This document shows positions 54,359-62,545 of a DNA stretch of 64,000 bases, in pieces. The stretch comes from Desulfoscipio gibsoniae DSM 7213 (GTDB lineage Bacteria > Bacillota > Desulfotomaculia > Desulfotomaculales > Desulfallaceae). Position numbers and translations under genes: made by a program. Below the pieces are notes generated by a model. That model did no database searches. It was not told where the DNA came from and worked only from the letters and a program-made list of their open reading frames with translations. The number at the start of each line of letters is the position of its first letter. Within the stretch, counting starts at the first letter, position 1. The DNA lies in contig NC_021184.1 of assembly GCF_000233715.2 (NCBI RefSeq), forward strand, positions 3,868,001 to 3,932,000. Direction: 5' to 3'.

Positions 54359-54589
54359 TATCATCACCCTTTCAATCTAATTTTAACTATGTATAAACAA
54401 AGAGGTAATCTCTGTTCTTTTCTAACTTAAAGACACAATTCAATGACTTCTTTTATGTTTCCCAATGCCTTTTTTTCAGTCTTGCACTAAGTAGTGACCC
54501 CTCCCTCAATTACTTATTTTAACATATTTAATAAAGCTTTATAATAAGGTTGGATGCGTGAAATAAAAGAAGGATTTCTGAGAACATCA

Positions 54590-54737
54590 AAAGGCCCTTA
54601 CCCCTCTTTTTAAAGGTGCGGGTAAGGGCTAACTTCACTACTAATATTAGTTTTCCTATTCTTTCTTTAGTTCCAATACGGTCTCAATGGATAGTCCGGT
54701 TATTTCTACCACGTCATTCACAGAATGCAACATGCCC
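54590..54737 (-). pseudogene. another Rpn-gene 3' remnant with terminator
   Basis: Terminator hairpin CCCTTACCC...GGGTAAGGG and the tail VVEITGLSIETVLELKKE reappear just before the 3' end of the intact Rpn gene, so two Rpn ends stand in tandem. Similar ends are found at 855-980 and 51920-52075. Confidence 0.7.
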
Positions 54738-54781
54738 TTGACCCGTTTTATCAGGGGTAAAGGCCAAACTCACTTCTCGCT

Positions 54782-55780
54782 TTAGTTTTCTAGATCTTTC
54801 TTTAGTTCCATTATGGTCTCCAGGGACAGTCCGGTTATTTTACAGATAATATCAACATTTAAACCTTCTCTTAATGCAGCTCTGGCTGTTTCGACTTTAC
54901 CTTCAAGTTTGCCTTTTGTTTGACCTTTTTCCATTCCCCTTGCTTCAGCCGCCCTTTGCATCTCGTCCAGCGTCCGCTCAATGTTGGTGATCATTTTTTC
55001 CACCTCCCGGGGCTCGGTTTTATCTAGTATACGTTCAATTTCCTTCTGCAGTGATCCTGGCAATTTGCGCTTTATTACGTTCCTCAGCCACACTGTTATT
55101 TGCCGGAATTGTTCCTGGTCCATTTCTTTCAATACGTCGGCCAAATTCCTGAGACGAGACACTAATTCACGGGGGTCCACAGTCTGATCCAGGTAGAATA
55201 CGCTGGACACCACGTTGGCTGCCCGGTGCAGGTCTTCCTCGCTATAGCGAACTACATCAAATAGGATGTAGGAAAAGTCAAGTAAACGTCCGGAAAGTTG
55301 TTCGTGTCCCGACTGGTACTCTCTAAAGCTTTGGTGGGCCGTCCAGCCTTTCTTGCCGTTATAGAGAACGGCGGGCACGATGGGCGGTAGTTTGAAATTC
55401 TTGCGTCTCCGTTCCTTTTCCGAGGTATTTTTGTAGATGTCCCGCCATATCTCAACCATGTATTGCAGCAAACGAAAGGGCATGGTATGGTCTACGGTTG
55501 ACTGCAGTTCTAAGAGTATGTAGAAGATTATATCGGTTCCGCCCAGCCGCATTCTGTACACTATGTCAGCCTCTTTGTCGCTAAAGTCCTGCGATACGAA
55601 GGACTTGTTGACCAGCGTCAGGTCACCCTCTTTTATTTCACGCACCCAGCCCTCTACCACGAAGGTCTGTAGCAGTTCCAGGAAGGTCTTTTTGTTAGTC
55701 AGTAGCTGCCTGTATCCTTTGTCGTGGGGGTGATGGGGCGGGTTTTGTGCCACTTTTCCTCGGTCTGGCAATTTGTTCAC
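54782..55780 (-). CDS. Rpn-family recombination-promoting nuclease / PD-(D/E)XK transposase-like protein
   Basis: The 332-aa protein begins with the family signature HDKGYRQLLTNKKTFLELLQ and has the nuclease residues in EADIVYRM...FYILLELQSTVD. A long C-terminal helical region ends in EARGMEKGQTKGKLEGKVET and a short helix-turn-helix-like tail (GLNVDIICKITGLSLETIME). Rpn proteins are DNA endonucleases that promote RecA-independent recombination, and they often occur in many copies. This is the only intact copy among four in the window, and repeats on both sides suggest that it or its DNA spreads. Confidence 0.87.
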   Translation of the reverse strand: MNKLPDRGKVAQNPPHHPHDKGYRQLLTNKKTFLELLQTFVVEGWVREIKEGDLTLVNKSFVSQDFSDKEADIVYRMRLGGTDIIFYILLELQSTVDHTMPFRLLQYMVEIWRDIYKNTSEKERRRKNFKLPPIVPAVLYNGKKGWTAHQSFREYQSGHEQLSGRLLDFSYILFDVVRYSEEDLHRAANVVSSVFYLDQTVDPRELVSRLRNLADVLKEMDQEQFRQITVWLRNVIKRKLPGSLQKEIERILDKTEPREVEKMITNIERTLDEMQRAAEARGMEKGQTKGKLEGKVETARAALREGLNVDIICKITGLSLETIMELKKDLEN

Positions 55781-55904
55781 TTCCTTACTGGTATTATATC
55801 ATGGGATTAACCGGGTCAACAGGGGATTGGAGAATACAGTTCTAGCTGGATGTAGTTTTAGGTGTTTTTGCCACATCATCTAAATCATTTATAGAGCAAT
55901 AAAA

Positions 55905-56035
55905 AAACAAAAAAGCCGAGGATATTGTTCCTCAGCTTTCCTGGAAAAATATGGAGGAAGCACCCGGTTTTGTTATAAAGCCGTGGAACTTAGCCCCAGG
56001 AAATATTGCTGGTTAGCGGCCCGTATGGAAAAGTA
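55905..56035. repeat. duplicated structured element, copy 2
   Basis: It matches the element at 51665-51800 over more than 100 bp with scattered changes, some of which keep pairing. It is upstream of the intact Rpn gene and carries a strong bidirectional hairpin with A/T tracts on both sides. Confidence 0.5.
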
Positions 56036-56376
56036 GAATATAATTATAATTCTGCTCAATATAGTAAAAAATTTTATCTCGGCAATCACTTGGCCTGCTT
56101 GCATATCGGTACTCACCTTAACCGACAAAATTATAACCGAACTCATTACCATTGGTGTTGATGACTATATTTCCGTTGCATAGATATAATTAAAAAGGCT
56201 CAAAGCTTCCGACGCGACTATTTTATGCACTATAATTTGAATTATTACTACTTTAGCATTCTTCGGTGAGCACAGAAAGAGAATAACTATATGATTGGTT
56301 CTCATTTGGGTAGCAATGGGTCATTAGGGACGCTTGAGTTCTTGCTCTGCTTTGTAGATTTTAATCTGACAAACTT
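56036..56376. other. non-coding region between the Rpn area and the ligase operon
   Basis: About 340 bp, A/T-rich, with no credible gene. No strong terminator was recognised for the ligase operon. Confidence 0.5.
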
Positions 56377-57726
56377 CTAGCCACGCACTCGTATAAGAGG
56401 CGTCTTGTATTCTGTTTTCGGTAGGGAGTCAGGTGCAACAAGATTTACTTCAATCCTTGCACTCAATAATTCCCTGACTTTTTGTTCTATTTCTTGCTTT
56501 AAAGCTGGTAAATTTTCTTCTAAGCTTATTACTTCAATATCTACAGGTATTGCTGTATCAAATCGGACTTGATGAGCGTTTTCTTTGACAATTTGTAGAT
56601 GCCCGGTAAGAAAAGGCTCAAAGTGCTTAAGTACCACATCACGAATTGCTGAAGGAAATACATTCATTGCCTTATATACCAACATATCGTCAACCCGCCC
56701 AATACAACGGATCCTAGGAGAAGTCCTTCCACAATTACAGGTTACCCCTTCAACACGAATTAAATCTGCGGACCGGTACCTCAAAACAGGTGTCGCTTCC
56801 CTCCGGATGGTGGTATAAACCGCCTCCCCGCATACTCCCGGTTCCCACGGCAGATGGTTCCCTGTTGTAGGGTCAATTAATTCAACCATAACGTACTTCT
56901 GAGCAGTAAAATGCATACCCGACTCTTCTTCACACTCGGCCCACATACCGGGCAAAACATCTGATAAACCCATTATTTCGCGTACCGTTGCTGCATTCCA
57001 GATCTCCTTAACCTTACGGCGGATTGATTCTTCACCAAGCCCCGGCTCACCTCCACCCAACACTTTAAGCACCCCTAGTTCCTTTGCCTCAAGGCCCGTT
57101 ACTTCTTGGAAGTGTTCTCCAAGAAAACGGTCAAAAGACGTAGTTCCTACCAAAGCAGTGCAATGAAGGTGCTTCAAAGTTTTTATCGTTCTGGGGGTAC
57201 TACCCTGGCCTCCGGCCCAAACCCCGGTGGCACCGATATGCCTGATACCTTCAAAGTAAGGGCTTCCGCCGGCGAATATGGGGGTACCCACAACGTGTCC
57301 TACAACATCTTCCTTACGTATCCCGGCCGTAAAGAAAAAGGTTGCAATTGAATCCCTCCAGTTATCGAGATCATCTCGCGTGACCCCGTAATAAACAGGG
57401 CGTCCGGAGGTGCCTGAAGACGAAACCACCTGGACAATATTTTCAGTTGGGGCTACTTGAAAAAGACCCAGTGGATTATTTCTGTCTGAGTTTTCTTGAG
57501 CAGACCGTAAATCGTCTTTGGTCAACAGGGGTATTTTCAACAAAGAGTCAATGGTTTTAATATCTTCCGAATTAACTAATTTAAGACGATCCCTGTAAAA
57601 TTCAGAGTTGTTTTTAACATACTCAATCAACTTTTTTACTTCATTCAACCAGTATGACTGTATTTCAGGCCATACCATTGTTTCAAATTCCGGGTTCCAG
57701 TATTGTGCCACATTATCTCCTCCCAA
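56377..57726 (-). CDS. phenylacetate-CoA ligase-type adenylate-forming enzyme
   Basis: The 449-aa protein has the PaaK-type core: P-loop SSSGTSGRPVYYGVTRDD, GGGEPGLGEE, YRSADLIRV and the hinge GRVDDMLVYKAMNVFPSAI. Cysteines in VTCNCGRTSPRIRC fit the conserved zinc-like site of the family. It activates a carboxylic acid to its CoA ester with ATP. Behind a ketone-carboxylase-type cluster it would activate the carboxylation product, for example acetoacetate or benzoylacetate. The substrate is an inference. It is the last gene of the minus-strand operon. Confidence 0.87.
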   Translation of the reverse strand: MGGDNVAQYWNPEFETMVWPEIQSYWLNEVKKLIEYVKNNSEFYRDRLKLVNSEDIKTIDSLLKIPLLTKDDLRSAQENSDRNNPLGLFQVAPTENIVQVVSSSGTSGRPVYYGVTRDDLDNWRDSIATFFFTAGIRKEDVVGHVVGTPIFAGGSPYFEGIRHIGATGVWAGGQGSTPRTIKTLKHLHCTALVGTTSFDRFLGEHFQEVTGLEAKELGVLKVLGGGEPGLGEESIRRKVKEIWNAATVREIMGLSDVLPGMWAECEEESGMHFTAQKYVMVELIDPTTGNHLPWEPGVCGEAVYTTIRREATPVLRYRSADLIRVEGVTCNCGRTSPRIRCIGRVDDMLVYKAMNVFPSAIRDVVLKHFEPFLTGHLQIVKENAHQVRFDTAIPVDIEVISLEENLPALKQEIEQKVRELLSARIEVNLVAPDSLPKTEYKTPLIRVRG

Positions 57727-57755
57727 AAGGATAACAATTCAGTAAAGTTCAAAAT

Positions 57756-58067
57756 TTAAGATTTATCTGATACTGATGCTGTTGTATCCTCCACATAATT
57801 TTCCATATTAATTTGAATGTCCCACAATGGCGGAGCACCTTTTTCAGCAACTTCAACATCGAGCATCGTATAGCAATTGGGGCAATAATACTCATAATAA
57901 ACATGCATCCCCATCGTTGGTCTTATCCCTGGCAGACTTGCCGGATCTTTTTCAGCTCTGGGTGCATAATCTTTGTAATTTTCTTTTGCGTCACACAAAA
58001 CATGACCACATTTTAAGCATTTTATTTTCTTGTTATCATTTATTTCTAAATATTGATGAATCCGCAT
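57756..58067 (-). CDS. acetone carboxylase gamma-like zinc-ribbon protein
   Basis: The 103-aa protein has two Cys pairs, CLKCGHVLCDAKENYKDYAP and YYCPNCYTMLDVEVAEKG, as in the small gamma subunit of acetone and acetophenone carboxylases. It lies between hyuB and the CoA ligase with gaps of 14 and 29 bp. It likely joins the HyuA-HyuB complex as a zinc-containing structural subunit. Confidence 0.8.
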   Translation of the reverse strand: MRIHQYLEINDNKKIKCLKCGHVLCDAKENYKDYAPRAEKDPASLPGIRPTMGMHVYYEYYCPNCYTMLDVEVAEKGAPPLWDIQINMENYVEDTTASVSDKS

Positions 58068-58081
58068 TATTTCTCCTCCTT

Positions 58082-59947
58082 CTATAACGTGGCCAGGGTT
58101 TTACGCTTTTCTTTCGCTTTCCTTCGTGCAGCTTTGGTGGCTTCATAATCTACTTTATTGGATTTCGGATCCAAAACAACACAATATATTTCCAGCGCAG
58201 CCCTATCGGATATATAGCCATCTTCCAAATCGATTTTTACCAGCTCGGGATCACGATCGAGTGGATCACCAATCCCGCCTCCAGCAACCTGGCCGTCCAC
58301 TGCCCAGATGCTGCCGTCGGGGTGCGGCGCACACGGACTTTGCGGGGGCTGCTCCTGGACGGCATCAGGGAATATATTATATACATCTTCCAGGGTGTAA
58401 GGCACTTCGCCCTTGGCAAATCTCTCAAAAGAATTTATATTACGGGCAGTAATAGTTTTCGTACTGCAAGCTGGGTATGCACCACACATGGAAGGAGTCG
58501 TTGAAACCTGACTGCCCTGGCCGATATTTCCTACAACCAGTGCCGGGGTGTTATGCGCAACCTGACAGTAAGATAACCCTGCGCCGCCCCTGTACATGCC
58601 GGGACCGCCGGAATCCTTCGCTTCTCTTCGCCATAAGTACATCATAGGGTTAACCATTTCATTTGTTTCAACGTCAGCTACGTTGGATTCCAGGTTCATT
58701 TCAGCAGCTCCTGTGTTTACCCCGTCACGATCGATTCCGGCTCCCGTACCTCCGGCAAAACAATCAAAAAACATGCTTCCAGTTGAAATACCATATTGAT
58801 TAACACCGCCGAAGAAAGGTAGGATCATGTTAGTTGACCAGCCGGAATTTATATCTTGATGGTATTTCCTTCTGGTATAAAACATTTTGGCAAACAATTC
58901 AGTTAAACCGGTGGAAACGCTGCAGCCCGGGTAAGGCGGGCACATACAGCAGGGAGATAGCGAGCCAACATTTACCATGGAACCTTCCGGTGCAATAATT
59001 TTTATCGGCTTCATGAGACCATAATTCAACATGGGTTCATAGAATAACTGACTGGCAATAGCCACAAAGCAACTACCAATTAAACCCGGTAACATACAGT
59101 TGATCGGTCCAGTATTTTCCGGTGATGTTCCTGTAAAGTCAAGAATTAGTTCATCGTCTTTTTTGGTTACAGCTATTTGAATTTTCCAATGTTTATAATC
59201 CACAGCGTCATGATCACCGTGCATTACAATCCTCCATGTCCCGTCTTGCAACTCTCTTAGTTTAGCCCGGGCTAATTCTTCCGACTGGTCGATCATACCT
59301 TGAAGGACTTCTTTTACCGTATCAATTCCATATCTTTCAACCATTTCAGTCATACGGGCCTTGCCAATATTTAACCCGGCAACTTTAGCATGCTGATCAA
59401 GCATAACATAACCAGGGTCGCGTACCGATCTTTTTATCGTGTTGACAACAGATGGAACTAGCTTTCCGTTAATACCGATTCGCACTCCCTGGAGACGAAA
59501 ACCCTCATGCACGAGGCTGCGGGAACTTGGAGGCATCCCGCCTGGTTCTATGGCACCGGTTTCAGGAGTGTGGGTCAGTGAACCCAGCCACCCATATAAT
59601 TCTCCCTTATAAAATAACGGCATCAAAATAGCCTGGTCCGCCGCGTGAATCCCACCTACGGCAGGATCGTTATAGTAAAACATGTCTCCATCATGGATAC
59701 CCGGAAACTCCTTTTCTTCCTCAATAATTTTTTGAACAAATCCCTGAGAACCGACCGTATGCAGCATAAGCCCGCAGGCAGTAACTGATGTATATCCTTC
59801 TGCCGTGTAAGCTGCAAACAGACACTCGCCGGCCTCGCAAACAACGGGTGAACCGGAAACCCTCATCACACCTTGCCTGGCTTCGTTCATAATTGAATAT
59901 ATTCTGTGTGACAGTATTTCAAATTCAACTGGGCTTAACTTCCCCAT
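58082..59947 (-). CDS. HyuB-type subunit of a ketone carboxylase/hydantoinase-family enzyme
   Basis: The 621-aa protein is a hydantoinase B/acetone carboxylase alpha-type subunit, with SPVEFEILSHRIYSIMNEAR, HDGDMFYYNDPAVGGIHAAD, LDFTGTSPENTGPINCMLPG and GGAGLSYCQVAHN. The HyuA/HyuB/small zinc protein set is the core of acetone and acetophenone carboxylases, which use ATP and bicarbonate to carboxylate ketones. Hydantoinase function is less likely because of the zinc protein and CoA ligase. Confidence 0.88.
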   Translation of the reverse strand: MGKLSPVEFEILSHRIYSIMNEARQGVMRVSGSPVVCEAGECLFAAYTAEGYTSVTACGLMLHTVGSQGFVQKIIEEEKEFPGIHDGDMFYYNDPAVGGIHAADQAILMPLFYKGELYGWLGSLTHTPETGAIEPGGMPPSSRSLVHEGFRLQGVRIGINGKLVPSVVNTIKRSVRDPGYVMLDQHAKVAGLNIGKARMTEMVERYGIDTVKEVLQGMIDQSEELARAKLRELQDGTWRIVMHGDHDAVDYKHWKIQIAVTKKDDELILDFTGTSPENTGPINCMLPGLIGSCFVAIASQLFYEPMLNYGLMKPIKIIAPEGSMVNVGSLSPCCMCPPYPGCSVSTGLTELFAKMFYTRRKYHQDINSGWSTNMILPFFGGVNQYGISTGSMFFDCFAGGTGAGIDRDGVNTGAAEMNLESNVADVETNEMVNPMMYLWRREAKDSGGPGMYRGGAGLSYCQVAHNTPALVVGNIGQGSQVSTTPSMCGAYPACSTKTITARNINSFERFAKGEVPYTLEDVYNIFPDAVQEQPPQSPCAPHPDGSIWAVDGQVAGGGIGDPLDRDPELVKIDLEDGYISDRAALEIYCVVLDPKSNKVDYEATKAARRKAKEKRKTLATL

Positions 59948-59974
59948 ATCGTTAGACCTCCTCCTTATTAGAAT

Positions 59975-62089
59975 TTATCCTTCAATAACCACGTTTAGAT
60001 ATTCATCCACGGTAGCAACCTGACTAGGGAGGATTAGCATGGTAGTAGTCGATGTCTCAATAATACCCGCACCCTCAATAACATTTCCTGCTGTTAGCTT
60101 GTCATAGTCATAAATATTTGTTTCCCTGAATTCACCATATTCACTGAAATAAACCGGCCTTTTTCCCTTCAACGCTCCTTTGGAGCTCTTTGTCCCCAAA
60201 GCGTGCTTTGGCAACATCGGTTTTACCGAAGTAATGGAAGGCCTGACCACATAAGAAAGCACTTCCACACCCGCTTCAACAAATCCGGCTCCTTCTCCGT
60301 ATACTTTCTGATAATGTTCAAGGAAATCATTGTAGATTTTTTCAACGTCTTTTATTGTATAATGATCTTTTTTATCTATAGGAATTGTTTCAATGTGCAC
60401 CTGGCGGCCAAATTTCATGCAAATTTCCCGGTTAATATCTACCATATCCCTGTCATAGCCCATTTTTGCCATTTTTGCATACGCTTTTTCCTCTAATTCT
60501 TTATAAATGGATGAAAGCACTTCCGGATCAATGGGCATTTGATGGTGTTCAAAGTAATTAACATAGCTCTCAATATCAGTTAAAGCGATCCCGTATGCGG
60601 AAAAAACGGAAGATTGCTGAAACATGTAAATCTTACTGAACCCAAGCTCTTTACCATATGATGAACCATGCAGCGGCCCCCCGCCGCCAAAACAGAAGAC
60701 AACGAAATCTTTAGGGTCATGTCCTCTTTGAGTCACAACCCCCCTTAACATGTCTGACATATGGGCATTTTGGATATCAAAAACACCTGCTGCTGCTTCA
60801 ATGGGATCCATGCCAACTTTTGTCCCCAGCTCTTTGTATGCTTCCAGAGCCGCAGCTTTATCCAATCTCATCTTGCCGCCTAAAAAGTAATCGTCATTAA
60901 GGTATCCTAACAGTAAATCGGCATCAGTTACTGTAGGTTGCGTCCCGCCAATCTGATAACAAACGGGACCCGGGTCCGCGCCCGCACTGACCGGGCCGAC
61001 CCTTAACCTGCCACTGTCGTCCGCCCAGGCAATTGTACCGCCACCGGCGCCAATTGACCTTATTTCAACCATGGGTGTTTCAACCCGATATCTCATAATG
61101 AGTGGCTCGTGGTGGAAAACTGGCCGCCACTCGGCAATAACGCTCGCTTCAAAGCTGGTGCCGCCCACATCTGTTGCAACGACGTTCTTAAAACCTAGAT
61201 TTTCTGCAAGGAACTTAGTCGCCAAAACACCGCCGGCCGGACCGGAGTTGATAGTTCCGATCGGACTCATTTCACTATAGGGCATGACGCCGCCCCACGC
61301 CTGCATGGTTAAGAGTTCATGATCATGACCTCTTGATTTTATTTCTTTAGCCAGAATTTCGTACCATTTGATCATTGGTGGACCTACATACGTATCAATG
61401 GCTACAGTGTTCATCCGGCCGTACTCCTTAATGACAGGGGCAACTTCTGAGGAAATCTGGACATATACCTCCGGGGCTATTTCTTTTATTATTTGTCTTA
61501 TTCTTTTCTCGTGAACGGGGTTGGCAAAAGACCACAAAAGGCATACTGCAATAGCTTCCACGCCTTTACCGACCAGCTCCTTAACAGCGGCAACGACTTC
61601 TTCTTCATTAAGCGGTATAATAACCTTGGCAAAACAATCGACTCTTTCTGTTACACCATAAATAAGAGATTTAGGGACTAAAGGTTCCGGTTTACGACAG
61701 ACAGCCTGATGCCTGATTTCACTCTCCTGTAATCCTGCAACTCTACCGCCGCCTCTTTGAAAGTGAAGCGTATCTTCAAAACCCTTAGTGGTAATTAAAC
61801 CGGTTTTTGCCCCGTTTCGGTTAATCATGATGTTGGTGCCGATGGTTGTCCCCTGCTTAAAGGACATCGCGCGGGGAAGAACATTATCTAACGTAAAATT
61901 TGATTTCTCACAGGCGTCTTTTAGCGCGTTCAAAACACCGTCTTCCAATTTTTTCGGTGTTGTTGCGGATTTTCCAATAGCTACGTTTCCATTTACGTCA
62001 ACTATTACAACGTCAGTAAAAGTGCCGCCCGTATCAACACCAATACTTGGAAAAAAATACTTTCTCACGTGTGTATCTTCATTTTTCAT
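59975..62089 (-). CDS. HyuA-type ATPase subunit of a ketone carboxylase/hydantoinase-family enzyme
   Basis: The 704-aa protein opens with an actin-like ATPase motif, IGVDTGGTFTDVVIVDVNGN. It has the HyuA landmarks TINSGPAGGVLATKFLAENL, ATDVGGTSFEASVI, SIGAGGGTIAW, GPVSAGADPGPVCY and VFCFGGGGPLHG. HyuA hydrolyses ATP to phosphorylate the carbonyl substrate. It is the first structural gene of the operon, with hyuB starting 27 bp later. A 450-bp leader separates it from the regulator. Confidence 0.9.
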   Translation of the reverse strand: MKNEDTHVRKYFFPSIGVDTGGTFTDVVIVDVNGNVAIGKSATTPKKLEDGVLNALKDACEKSNFTLDNVLPRAMSFKQGTTIGTNIMINRNGAKTGLITTKGFEDTLHFQRGGGRVAGLQESEIRHQAVCRKPEPLVPKSLIYGVTERVDCFAKVIIPLNEEEVVAAVKELVGKGVEAIAVCLLWSFANPVHEKRIRQIIKEIAPEVYVQISSEVAPVIKEYGRMNTVAIDTYVGPPMIKWYEILAKEIKSRGHDHELLTMQAWGGVMPYSEMSPIGTINSGPAGGVLATKFLAENLGFKNVVATDVGGTSFEASVIAEWRPVFHHEPLIMRYRVETPMVEIRSIGAGGGTIAWADDSGRLRVGPVSAGADPGPVCYQIGGTQPTVTDADLLLGYLNDDYFLGGKMRLDKAAALEAYKELGTKVGMDPIEAAAGVFDIQNAHMSDMLRGVVTQRGHDPKDFVVFCFGGGGPLHGSSYGKELGFSKIYMFQQSSVFSAYGIALTDIESYVNYFEHHQMPIDPEVLSSIYKELEEKAYAKMAKMGYDRDMVDINREICMKFGRQVHIETIPIDKKDHYTIKDVEKIYNDFLEHYQKVYGEGAGFVEAGVEVLSYVVRPSITSVKPMLPKHALGTKSSKGALKGKRPVYFSEYGEFRETNIYDYDKLTAGNVIEGAGIIETSTTTMLILPSQVATVDEYLNVVIEG

Positions 62090-62545
62090 ACAGCAACCTC
62101 CTCACATTTGTATTACCTTTAACTTCACAGCTAGCTCCGTTTAACAAGCTGGATCCTATTTAATCTCGCCTCCTTTTAAAAAAAGATATAAGCCCTGACA
62201 GTAATTTGAATTAAAATAATTTAAATGTTTACTCAAACCTAAGTCTAGTAAATAATTACTGTTCTTAAATAATTGAATTTTCAAATATTTATGAATAGAT
62301 TATAAACGCTAGTTAGTTATATTAGTAGGTGCTCAAATCACAAAGTTAATGCTGTGCTTTTGTAAGCGGAATACAAAACTTTATACTTAAAACTCGGTAT
62401 TATTACTCTTTGAAAGCCGCTAATTTCGGGCTTAGTTCATGTGCAGGGCAATAGTAAATTCAAAACCATAAAGAAAATAACGGCACAATGTTTATCAAGG
62501 AAAGTAAACACTTGCAACCGTTAACTTTAGTTATTATATCTAAAT
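62090..62545. other. A/T-rich leader between the regulator gene and hyuA
   Basis: About 455 bp with no gene. It should hold the hyuA promoter and operator. No clear sigma-54 promoter, riboswitch or strong palindrome was recognised here. Confidence 0.5.
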
